In this document: positions 16,571 through 23,535 of the stretch, in pieces
How the letters are laid out: each line of letters starts with the position of its first letter
Numbering within the stretch: position 1 is the first letter of the stretch
Assembly: GCF_003002815.1 (NCBI RefSeq)
Contig: NZ_PVTF01000002.1
Location: forward strand, 1 to 64,000
Origin: Umezawaea tangerina
GTDB taxonomy: Bacteria > Actinomycetota > Actinomycetes > Mycobacteriales > Pseudonocardiaceae
Direction: 5' to 3'
DNA length: 64,000 bases
The notes under the pieces: model-generated
Told to the model about the DNA's origin: nothing
Database searches by the model: none
Seen by the model: the letters and a program-made list of their open reading frames with translations, nothing else
Translations under genes and position numbers: made by a program

Positions 16571-17722
16571 ATGGAGCTGCGCACGGCCGGACCTGGTGAC
16601 CTGGAGCAGATCGCCGCCCTGCTGGCGGAACGGGGCGAGCAGGAGGACGCGCTGGACCACCGGCTCGTCGTGGACGACCCCGACCAGGGCTGGGAGTCCT
16701 GCGCGGTGGTGGTCGACGGCGACCGGGTCGTCTCCACGCTGACGCTGCTCGACGAGACCCTGGTGCTGGGCGGGGTGGAGATCCCGGCGGGCCAGGTCGA
16801 GCTGGTCGCCACCGACCGCGAGTACGAGGGCCGCGGCCTGGTGCGGCGGCTGATGGCGTGGGCGCACGAGCGCTCCGCCGCCCGCGGGCACCTGGCCCAG
16901 GTGATGGTCGGGATCCCGTACTTCTACCGCCAGTTCGGCTACACCTACGCCATCCCGATCCCGCCGACCCGCCCGGTCGCCACGCCGCCGCCCGCGGTCG
17001 CGGGGCACGTGGTGCGGCGGGCGGAGGTCGACGACATCAAGGTCATGGCGGCGTTGCAGGACGGCCTCCAGGCCGATCTCGACCTGCGGATGCCGCACTC
17101 GGCGGCGTGCTGGCGCTGGCTGGTGGCGCGCGAGGGCAGCACGCTCTGGGTCGTCGAGCGCGACGGCGTCCCGGTCGGCACCGGCAGGTCCGCCGACTCC
17201 CAGCTCACCGAGGTCGCCGCCGTGGACGCCGCCGCCGAGCAGGCGCTGCTGCACCACGTCCTCGGCCTCGGTCCGGAGGACGAGGTCGAGGTCGAGGTCA
17301 CCGACCGGCCCGGCAACCGGCTGGCGCCGTTCCTCGGGCCGCCGCCGCGGAACGCGGAGATGTACTGCTCGCGGGTGGCCGATCCCGCCAAGCTCCTGGA
17401 ACACCTGCGTCCGCTGCTGTCCCGACGCGCGGACGGCTACGACGGCGACGTCGTGGTCTCGTTCTTCCGCTCGCACGTGCGCTTCCGCTGCACCGACGGG
17501 CAGGCCGGGCCGATGACCGCCGGCGGTGTGCTGGCCGGACCGGCGTCCGTCGGCGGCGCGGGCGTGGCCCCCGACCTCGTGCCCGCCCTGCTGTTCGGTC
17601 CGCTGGGCATCGAAGGCCTCGCCGAACGGCACCCGGACGTCTACCCCGGACCGGCGCGCGAGCTCATGGCCGCGCTGTTCCCGCCGGTCCGCGCCGACCT
17701 GCTGACCTACTACGTGCCGTGA
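16571..17722 (+). CDS. Eis-like GNAT N-acetyltransferase
   Basis: A 383-aa protein with the three-part plan of Eis: an N-terminal GNAT domain (1-150) with the acetyl-CoA loop ATDREYEGRGLVRRLM, a second degenerate GNAT domain (about 155-280), and a C-terminal sterol-carrier-like domain (about 285-383). The C-terminus TYYVP ends in a free carboxylate of the kind used in Eis catalysis. Mycobacterial Eis acetylates amines, including aminoglycosides; substrate here is unknown. It ends at a strong shared terminator. Confidence 0.87.
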   Translation: MELRTAGPGDLEQIAALLAERGEQEDALDHRLVVDDPDQGWESCAVVVDGDRVVSTLTLLDETLVLGGVEIPAGQVELVATDREYEGRGLVRRLMAWAHERSAARGHLAQVMVGIPYFYRQFGYTYAIPIPPTRPVATPPPAVAGHVVRRAEVDDIKVMAALQDGLQADLDLRMPHSAACWRWLVAREGSTLWVVERDGVPVGTGRSADSQLTEVAAVDAAAEQALLHHVLGLGPEDEVEVEVTDRPGNRLAPFLGPPPRNAEMYCSRVADPAKLLEHLRPLLSRRADGYDGDVVVSFFRSHVRFRCTDGQAGPMTAGGVLAGPASVGGAGVAPDLVPALLFGPLGIEGLAERHPDVYPGPARELMAALFPPVRADLLTYYVP

Positions 17723-17723
17723 C

Positions 17724-17760
17724 GCGGACGTGGCCACCGCCTCCCGGTGGCCACGTCCGC
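17724..17760. terminator. Bidirectional terminator, 16-bp perfect stem
   Basis: GCGGACGTGGCCACCG (17724-17739) pairs exactly with 17745-17760 around a 5-base loop. It sits between the convergent Eis-like and permease genes, starting 1 base past one stop and ending 10 bases before the other. Confidence 0.85.
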
Positions 17761-17770
17761 GGGCCGCCGG

Positions 17771-19306
17771 TCAGACCGAGTCCAGGTCCCGTTCGATCGC
17801 CGCCAGCTCCTCCGGCGTGCCCTGGACCTTGGGGCCGGTGAACCACTTCCGGGCGGAGACCAGCCACCACACGCCCGCGAAGCCGAGCACCACGAGCACC
17901 GCGATCGGCGTGTAGTTGAACGACTTCGCGGTCACCGGGCTCGCCTGCGGCAGCATGAACAGCACGCTGATGAAGACGACCCAGACCACGGCGACGACGC
18001 CGATCGGCTTGCTCCACCGGCCGAGGTGCCACGGTCCGCGCTGGAACCGGTCGCCCTGCAGCAGCCGGAGCAGCGTCGGCATGACGTAGGCGATGTAGAG
18101 GCCGATCACCGCGATCGACGTGACCGCCGCGTAGGCGGTGGGGTTCCACAGGTACGGCAGGCCGAGCACGAACGCGCCGCCCGCGGCCAGCCAGATGGCG
18201 TTCGTGGGCGTCCGGGTGCGCTTGTTGATCTTGTGCCAGAACTTCGACGCGGGCAGCGCGCCGTCGCGGGAGAACGCGTAGATCATCCGCGAGTTCGCCG
18301 TCACCGACGACATGCCGCAGAACAGCTGCGCGCCGATCGCGATCAGCAGCAGCAGCTTGCCACCCGTCGCGCCGAGCGCGTCGATGAAGATCTGCGCGGG
18401 CGGCACGCCGGTCGAGCTGCCGATCGCGCCGTCGTAGTCCTGGATGGCGAAGGTGATGCCCACCAGCAGGACCCAGCCCGCGACCAGCGAGACCACGATG
18501 GACATCACGATGCCGCGCGGACCGCTGCGGGCCGCGTCGTGCGTCTCCTCGGTCATGTGCGCCGAGGCGTCGTAGCCGGTGAAGGTGTACTGCGCCAACA
18601 ACAAGCCCAGCAGACCGACGTACAGCGGCGAGGTCCACCCGGTGTTGTTGACGAACGTTGTGAACACGTAGCTCGCCGACTGGTGCTCGGACGGGATGAA
18701 CACCAGCGCGCCGACGATCACCAGCACGCCGACGATGTGCCACCACACGCTGATGTCGTTGAGCAGCGACACCAGCTTCACGCCGAAGGTGTTCAGCAGG
18801 CCGTGCAGCACCAGCACCAGGCCGAAGATCAGGATCGTGTGGGCCGGCGTCGCGGCGAACCCGAACTGCAGGTCCAGGAACGCGTTGATGAAGAACGCAG
18901 CGCCGAAGTCGATGCCCGCCGTCACCGCGACCTGGCCGAGGAAGTTGAACCACCCGGTGAACCACGACCACGCCGCGCCGTTGCTCGGCGCCAGCTTCGC
19001 CGCCCAGTAGTACAGCCCGCCCGCCGTCGGGAAGCTGGAGCACACCTCGGCCATCGCCAGGCCGACGACCAGCGTCATCAGCCCCACGAACGGCCAGCCC
19101 CACACGATCAGCGCGGGCCCGCCGGTGTTCATCCCGAACCCGTACAGGGTCAGGCACCCGGACAGGATCGAGATGATCGTGAAGGACACCGCGAAGTTCG
19201 AGAACCCGGACATGGTGCGGGACAGCTCTTGGGCGTAACCGAGCTCGTGCAACCGCTTCTCGTCAGCGGACTGTGGTGCGGCCGGACTGTCGACTTCGTC
19301 GCTCAC
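17771..19306 (-). CDS. APC-family amino-acid permease
   Basis: A 511-aa transporter with twelve predicted membrane segments, starting after a polar N-terminus at about residue 35 (MSGFSNFAVSFTIISILSG). The sequence FTGYDASAHMTEET and the first-helix unwound region identify the amino acid-choline-transporter/GABA-permease branch. The N-terminal DEKRLHELGYAQELSR is typical. It probably takes up GABA, another amino acid or an amine by proton symport. It is monocistronic, with a 271-bp divergent gap (19307-19577) before the CBM32 gene in which I see no further gene or clear operator. Confidence 0.9.
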   Translation of the reverse strand: MSDEVDSPAAPQSADEKRLHELGYAQELSRTMSGFSNFAVSFTIISILSGCLTLYGFGMNTGGPALIVWGWPFVGLMTLVVGLAMAEVCSSFPTAGGLYYWAAKLAPSNGAAWSWFTGWFNFLGQVAVTAGIDFGAAFFINAFLDLQFGFAATPAHTILIFGLVLVLHGLLNTFGVKLVSLLNDISVWWHIVGVLVIVGALVFIPSEHQSASYVFTTFVNNTGWTSPLYVGLLGLLLAQYTFTGYDASAHMTEETHDAARSGPRGIVMSIVVSLVAGWVLLVGITFAIQDYDGAIGSSTGVPPAQIFIDALGATGGKLLLLIAIGAQLFCGMSSVTANSRMIYAFSRDGALPASKFWHKINKRTRTPTNAIWLAAGGAFVLGLPYLWNPTAYAAVTSIAVIGLYIAYVMPTLLRLLQGDRFQRGPWHLGRWSKPIGVVAVVWVVFISVLFMLPQASPVTAKSFNYTPIAVLVVLGFAGVWWLVSARKWFTGPKVQGTPEELAAIERDLDSV

Positions 19307-19577
19307 CGGTGTCCTCCTCGATGCAGAGGGTCAGGCAGGTCCGTCTTATGGGCAAAACCCGATCCATTTGCTCGCTGCGGACCAGGCGTGTCAAGAGAGC
19401 CGCCGCCGATCGTTACAGTCGACGCTCCCGTTTAACCGGAGCGCGCGGGCGTCCCAGGTGGATGACCACCTCCCCCGCGGCTGTGAAGCGTCAACGGAGA
19501 CCGGTCGTCAGGGGTCTTCCCGGACTGCCGGGCGCGTTGGGAGGCTTGCCGTTGCGGACCACTCGGGAGGCGCCCCC

Positions 19578-21146
19578 ATGACCGTCCTGGACACATCGCG
19601 GAACCGGCACCGGCTCGTGCTCGGCGCGGTGCTCCTCGGCCTGTTCGCCGGATTCCTCACCGGCGCGGTGCCGCGGGCCGCGGCGGCGGACGCGGTGGTG
19701 TCGCAGGGCAAGCCGGTGACGGCGTCGTCGACCGAGTCGGCGGGCACGGCGGCGGCAGCGGCGGTCGACGGGAACGACGGCACGCGGTGGTCGAGCGCGT
19801 TCTCGGCGGAGCAGTGGTTCCAGGTCGACCTCGGCGCCGCGACGACGGTCAGCCAGGTCGCGGTGAACTGGGAGAGCGCGTACGCGAAGGCGTTCACGAT
19901 CCGGCTGTCGACCGACGGGAGCACCTTCACCCCGGCGTACTCGACGACGACCGGGACCGGCGGCAGGCAGGACATCGCGGTGAGCGGCACCGCGCGGTAC
20001 GTGCGGATCGACCTCACCGGGCGGGCGCTGCCGTCCTACGGCTACTCGATGTGGGAGTTCCAGGTCCGCGGCACGGCCACCGCCACCCGCGCGGTCGCCG
20101 ACGTGGCGCTGGTCAACAACGCGTCGCGCAAACCGGTGCTCGGGCTGAGCCCGCTGGTCGACGGCTCGGTGGTCGACCTGACCCGCCTGGCCAACCGCGG
20201 CCTGAGCCTGCGGGCGACGCTCGCCAACGGCGTCACCGCGGGCAGCGTCGGCTTCACCCTGGTGGGCGCCAAGGGATCGACGTACACGCGCACCGAGAAC
20301 ACCGCGCCCTACTTCCTGTGCAACGACTACGTCGACTGCCCGCTGCTGGCCACCGCCGACTCGTACGCGCTGACCGTCCAGGCCTACTCGGGCGCCAACG
20401 CGTCGGGGCCGCTGGGGGCGCCGTTCACGGTGCGGTTCAGCGTCTCGGCGACGGCCGTGGCCCCCGCCCCGGTGGACGTCCTGTTCGTCGGCAACAGCCT
20501 GATCGGCACGGCGACCACCGCGACCGGCGCGGACACGCCGAAGGTGGTGCAGCAGCTGGCGACCGCGGCGGGCCGCACGCTGCGGTTCACCGAGGTGGTC
20601 CACTTCGGCAACACGCTCCAGCAGACGTGGGACGGCGGCGAGGTCGCGGCCGCGCTGAGCGGGTCGACGAAGTACGACTACGTCGTGCTGCAGGAGTACA
20701 GCACCCTGGTCGCCACCGACCCGGCCGCTGCGGCCCGCACCCTGGTGGACACCTACTCCCCCACCTTCGGCCGGGCGCTCAAACCGGGAGGCAAGGTGGT
20801 GCTGTTCAAGAACTGGGCGCTCGTGGACCCGGCGCCGTTCCCCAGCCGGGCCGCCAACGTCGCCGCGATCGACACCAACTACGCCGCGCTGTCGACCGGA
20901 CTGCCGACGCCGAACGCGCTCGCGCCGATCAGCGAGGAGTTCGAGGCGCTGGTCGCCGCGAAGGGCACGTCGTACCTGATCGTCGCCGACGGCAAGCACC
21001 CCAACGACACCGCGATCTACCTGGACGCCGCTACGCTGTACGGGATCCTGTTCCGCGAGTCGCCGCGCGCCCTCGGCCCGCTCTACCTCGCCCCGGCGAC
21101 GGCGACGTCCCTGCGGGAGGTGGCCGCCACCGCGATCGGCTACTGA
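19578..21146 (+). CDS. Secreted CBM32 (F5/8 type C)-SGNH esterase
   Basis: A 522-aa exported protein. The signal peptide (about 1-37, ending AAAADA) follows a GGGAGG ribosome-binding site. Residues 40-165 form a discoidin/F5-8C sugar-binding module (AVDGNDGTRWSSAF, WFQVDLGAATTVSQVAVNWES, RYVRIDLTG). Residues 170-290 are a beta-sandwich linker. Residues 297-522 are an SGNH-type hydrolase: GNS nucleophile at 305-307, FGNTLQQTW as the Gly/Asn region, and DGKHPND near 488 as the Asp-His pair. A deacetylase on a polysaccharide is likely. Its 3' end overlaps the convergent STAS gene by 7 bp. Confidence 0.87.
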   Translation: MTVLDTSRNRHRLVLGAVLLGLFAGFLTGAVPRAAAADAVVSQGKPVTASSTESAGTAAAAAVDGNDGTRWSSAFSAEQWFQVDLGAATTVSQVAVNWESAYAKAFTIRLSTDGSTFTPAYSTTTGTGGRQDIAVSGTARYVRIDLTGRALPSYGYSMWEFQVRGTATATRAVADVALVNNASRKPVLGLSPLVDGSVVDLTRLANRGLSLRATLANGVTAGSVGFTLVGAKGSTYTRTENTAPYFLCNDYVDCPLLATADSYALTVQAYSGANASGPLGAPFTVRFSVSATAVAPAPVDVLFVGNSLIGTATTATGADTPKVVQQLATAAGRTLRFTEVVHFGNTLQQTWDGGEVAAALSGSTKYDYVVLQEYSTLVATDPAAAARTLVDTYSPTFGRALKPGGKVVLFKNWALVDPAPFPSRAANVAAIDTNYAALSTGLPTPNALAPISEEFEALVAAKGTSYLIVADGKHPNDTAIYLDAATLYGILFRESPRALGPLYLAPATATSLREVAATAIGY

Positions 21147-21478
21147 CGACCGGTCGCGGCCGCCACCGTCGGGAAGAGCGGCAGCTCGGTGTCCGTCCCG
21201 GCGAGCGCCACCACCCTGGCCACCTGCCGGGAGCCGACGACCCGGAGGTCGACGCCGCGGTGGGGTGCCGCCAGGACGCAGGCGAGCCCCACCGAGTCGC
21301 AGAACGTGATGCCCGTCAGGTCCAGCACCACGACGCCGGACGTGGCGTCGAGCCGGGACAGGCGTTCGTCGAGCGCCCGCGCGGTGTTCGCGTCCAGCTC
21401 GCCCGTGGCGGTGACGACCGTGGCGCCAGGGGTGCGGTCGACCCCGACGACCAGGTCGTCCTTCGACGTCATCAGCAC
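21140..21478 (-). CDS. STAS-domain anti-anti-sigma factor
   Basis: A 112-aa cytosolic protein of the SpoIIAA/RsbV type. The phosphorylatable serine lies in TFCDSVGLACVL. Unphosphorylated STAS proteins bind anti-sigma kinases and free a sigma factor; PP2C phosphatases such as those at 33783 and 39557 reactivate them. A start at Met3 (21472) is an alternative. No anti-sigma kinase gene is adjacent, so the partner must be elsewhere. The MerR gene lies 100 bp upstream on the same strand. Confidence 0.9.
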   Translation of the reverse strand: MLMTSKDDLVVGVDRTPGATVVTATGELDANTARALDERLSRLDATSGVVVLDLTGITFCDSVGLACVLAAPHRGVDLRVVGSRQVARVVALAGTDTELPLFPTVAAATGRQ

Positions 21479-21580
21479 GGAACGTCCTCTCTGTCGTGTG
21501 CTTCCGCGTGCCGCTGGGCCCGGCGCCCGCCAGGCCCTTCGTCCTCTTGTCGTGCGTTGTCAGGGGGGACCGGTTCCCGG

Positions 21581-21961
21581 TCAGACGCCCCGCAGCGGTG
21601 GGTAGGGGTCGCCCGGCCGGTGCGCGGGCTTGTTGGCGTCCCTGGCTTCCTGGAGCTGGTCCTCCAGGGTCACGATGCGGCAGGCCGCGTCCAGCCCGGT
21701 GCCCCGGTCGACCAGCTCGCGCACGCGCGCGGCCAGCCGCAGCTGGTGGCGGGAGTAGCGCCGGTGGCCGCCGCTGGAGCGCTGCGGCTCGATCAGCTTC
21801 GCCTCGTCCAGGCTGCGCAGGAAACCCGCCGTGGTGTTGAGCATCTCCGCCGCCCGGCCCATCGTGTAGGCGGGGTAGTGGTCGTCGTCGAACTTCTCCG
21901 CCGCCGTCTGCGGTGGGGGTACCGCGTTCGGCGGGTGCTGCCGGTCGTCCTCTGCTGTCAT
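21581..21961 (-). CDS. MerR-type helix-turn-helix regulator
   Basis: A 126-aa protein with a MerR DNA-binding domain (about 32-100: YTMGRAAEMLNTTAGFLRSLDEAKLI, then SSGGHRRYSRHQLRLAARVRELVDRG) and a short C-terminal coiled coil (TLEDQLQEARD), but no effector domain. The ATG is chosen because GGAGG lies just upstream and the earlier in-frame residues include a hairpin. Small MerR proteins like this are common in actinomycetes; their targets are mostly unknown. The leader carries two strong hairpins. Confidence 0.85.
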   Translation of the reverse strand: MTAEDDRQHPPNAVPPPQTAAEKFDDDHYPAYTMGRAAEMLNTTAGFLRSLDEAKLIEPQRSSGGHRRYSRHQLRLAARVRELVDRGTGLDAACRIVTLEDQLQEARDANKPAHRPGDPYPPLRGV

Positions 21962-21979
21962 CGAGCCTCCGCGCCACGA

Positions 21980-22009
21980 GGAGCCCCGGTGCCGTGGCAC
22001 CGGGGCTCC
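21980..22009 (-). promoter_or_regulatory. Strong hairpin in the MerR leader
   Basis: GGAGCCCCGGTGCC (21980-21993) and its exact complement (21996-22009) are separated by only 2 bases, 18 bases upstream of the MerR start. This is either a near-perfect operator palindrome or an mRNA hairpin close to the ribosome-binding site. Confidence 0.6.
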
Positions 22010-22033
22010 AGGATTGTGGGTTTCACTGCCATC

Positions 22034-22053
22034 GATCGGCCAGCAGGCCGATC
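22034..22053. promoter_or_regulatory. 8-bp-arm hairpin
   Basis: GATCGGCC (22034-22041) pairs with GGCCGATC (22046-22053) around AGCA. It lies beyond the stronger hairpin in the same 485-bp gap (21962-22446) between the MerR and GAF-ANTAR genes. On the plus strand it is followed by a T/C-rich run, so it may be a terminator or an operator. Confidence 0.4.
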
Positions 22054-22232
22054 TCCTCTTTCCGCTTCGTCCGCCCGAGTGGCGGGAACAGCGGGGATCG
22101 CTTGTGCGTAACCGAAGACCACCTTCCAATCCGATGGGAAAGCCCTATCCGACGGGACTGCGGTACCCGCCCGGCGCTATCGGCCGAAGGCAGGCGATCC
22201 GATGGTGTGCAACCCTCCCCTTCTCCTCTGGT

Positions 22233-22254
22233 GATCAGGCCCGCGGGCCTGATC
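22233..22254. promoter_or_regulatory. 22-bp perfect palindrome
   Basis: GATCAGGCCCG followed directly by its own complement, with no spacer. It lies 193 bp upstream of the GAF-ANTAR gene in a gap without a supported gene. A rotationally symmetric protein site is likelier than a hairpin, since no loop is available. Confidence 0.45.
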
Positions 22255-22446
22255 CTGTCGTCCAACGAGGAGGACACTACCCACCACCATCCGCGAATGT
22301 CTACCCTCGCCGGCACAGATTTGCTCGATCGGGTGACTCAGGCCTTCTCACCTGCGGCAACGAGGTAGTCGACAGGGCCTTCGGCCCGTGTCGCCGCCCG
22401 CCCCACCGGGTACACCGTGGGGCACACGACGAGGAGGGCAGGCGGG

Positions 22447-23199
22447 ATGGCGGAGCAGAACGGGTCGGGAGACCCGGTGACCGAACAGCTCGTCCGGCAG
22501 CTCGACGACGTGACCGGCGCGGTGGAACGGCTGTCGCGGACCCTCGACCAGGACGAGGACCTCGACGTCATCCTGCGCAGGGTGTGCCTCCAGGCCATCC
22601 ACGCGATCCCCGAGGCCGACCTGGCGACGGTGACCATGGTCGGCGACGGCACGCCGAAGACCGCCGCGGTGAGCCACGACCACGCCGTCCACCTGGACGG
22701 CCACCAGTACCGGTCGGGGCAGGGACCGTGCCTGGAGTCGGCGCGCACCAAGAAGGTGGTTCGGGTGTCGGTGACCGAAGCCCACCAGCGGTGGCCCGCG
22801 TTCGCCTCCTCGGCCGCCGGGTCGGGAGTCGCGAGCTTCCTGTCCGCGCCCCTGTTCATCGACGAGGAGTACCACGGGTCGCTGAACCTGTACGGGGAGA
22901 AGGAACACGGGTTCCACGCGCTCGACGCGGCGCTGCTGGAGCTGTACACGGCGGCGGCCGAAGCGGCGCTGCGGGCGGCCCGGAGGTACCGGCAGAGCCT
23001 GGAGCACATCGGGCAGCTGAAGGAGGCGCTGGGCTCCAGGGCGGTGATCGACCAGGCCAAGGGGATCCTGATGGCGGTGCGGAGGGTGGACGCGGAGGTG
23101 GCGTTCCGGTTGCTGGTGGAGCAGTCGCAGAGGGAGAACGTGAAGGTGAGGGAGTTGGCGGTGAGGTTTGTGGCTACGGCGGTGGAGGTTGGGGGGTAG
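22447..23199 (+). CDS. GAF-ANTAR RNA-binding regulator
   Basis: A 250-aa cytosolic protein. A GAF sensory domain (about 35-180, containing RSGQGPCLESARTKKVV and SFLSAPLFIDEEYHGSLNLYG) is followed by a C-terminal ANTAR domain (about 188-245: QLKEALGSRAVIDQAKGILMA). ANTAR domains bind paired hairpins in nascent RNA and prevent termination. GAF-ANTAR proteins are numerous in actinobacteria, and in mycobacteria they control lipid and redox genes. The chosen ATG follows GAGGAGGG; a start ten codons earlier is possible. It is monocistronic and followed by the dispersed repeat. Confidence 0.9.
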   Translation: MAEQNGSGDPVTEQLVRQLDDVTGAVERLSRTLDQDEDLDVILRRVCLQAIHAIPEADLATVTMVGDGTPKTAAVSHDHAVHLDGHQYRSGQGPCLESARTKKVVRVSVTEAHQRWPAFASSAAGSGVASFLSAPLFIDEEYHGSLNLYGEKEHGFHALDAALLELYTAAAEAALRAARRYRQSLEHIGQLKEALGSRAVIDQAKGILMAVRRVDAEVAFRLLVEQSQRENVKVRELAVRFVATAVEVGG

Positions 23200-23263
23200 G
23201 GGGTGGTTCGGGGAGTCGGTGGCGGGGGTCATGGACGGGGTATCGGTGCGGTGGTTTCTTGGG

Positions 23264-23436
23264 GGGGGTGTCGCTACAGCTGTCTCCGGGTGCGGTCGGC
23301 TTGACTTGGGGCCCCTTTTTTGGGCTTCGTCGGGCGAAAAAGGGCAGGTGGTAGAGCCTGCCCGCCGCCGCAAGTTTAAGCCCAAAAACCCCAAGTCAAG
23401 CCGACCGCACCAGCGGACGAGCATGCTCGCTTCCAG
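23264..23436. repeat. Dispersed hairpin repeat, copy 1
   Basis: The core 23290-23410 has 22-base terminal inverted repeats (beginning GTGCGGTCGGCTTGACTT; exact complement at 23389-23410) and an internal GGGCAGG/CCTGCCC pair. It matches, inverted, the sequence at 58119-58292, and the match extends about 26 bp beyond the core on each side. It fills most of the 336-bp gap 23200-23535. No coding capacity is evident, so it looks like a REP/MITE-type element that may also act as a terminator. Confidence 0.8.
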
Positions 23437-23514
23437 CTTCGTTGGGGACTTATGTGTTTGTTCCGGCGTTGGTGGGCCGCTTGTGTGTTTGTTCCAGCGT
23501 TGGTGGGCCGTTTG
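23431..23514. repeat. Tandem 31-bp units next to the hairpin repeat
   Basis: Two adjacent 31-bp units (23453-23483 and 23484-23514) share TGTGTTTGTTCC.GCGTTGG and TGGGCCG and differ at two positions. A more divergent unit starts at 23431 (TTCCAGCTTCGTTGGGG). Related units lie beside copy 2 near 58.0-58.1 kb. Confidence 0.7.
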
Positions 23515-23535
23515 CTCGCCGTTTGTGGTGGTTGC

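Noticed and set aside
17747-19435. Plus-strand open frame opposite the amino-acid permease
   Set aside because: Low-complexity shadow composition, while the minus strand encodes a clear twelve-helix transporter.
22023-22316. Minus-strand 97-codon frame in the MerR/GAF-ANTAR gap
   Set aside because: No family resemblance, no ribosome-binding site, and it runs through the 22-bp palindrome.
23453-23514. Possible CRISPR repeats
   Set aside because: The two 31-bp units are contiguous, with no unique spacers, and no cas genes are present.
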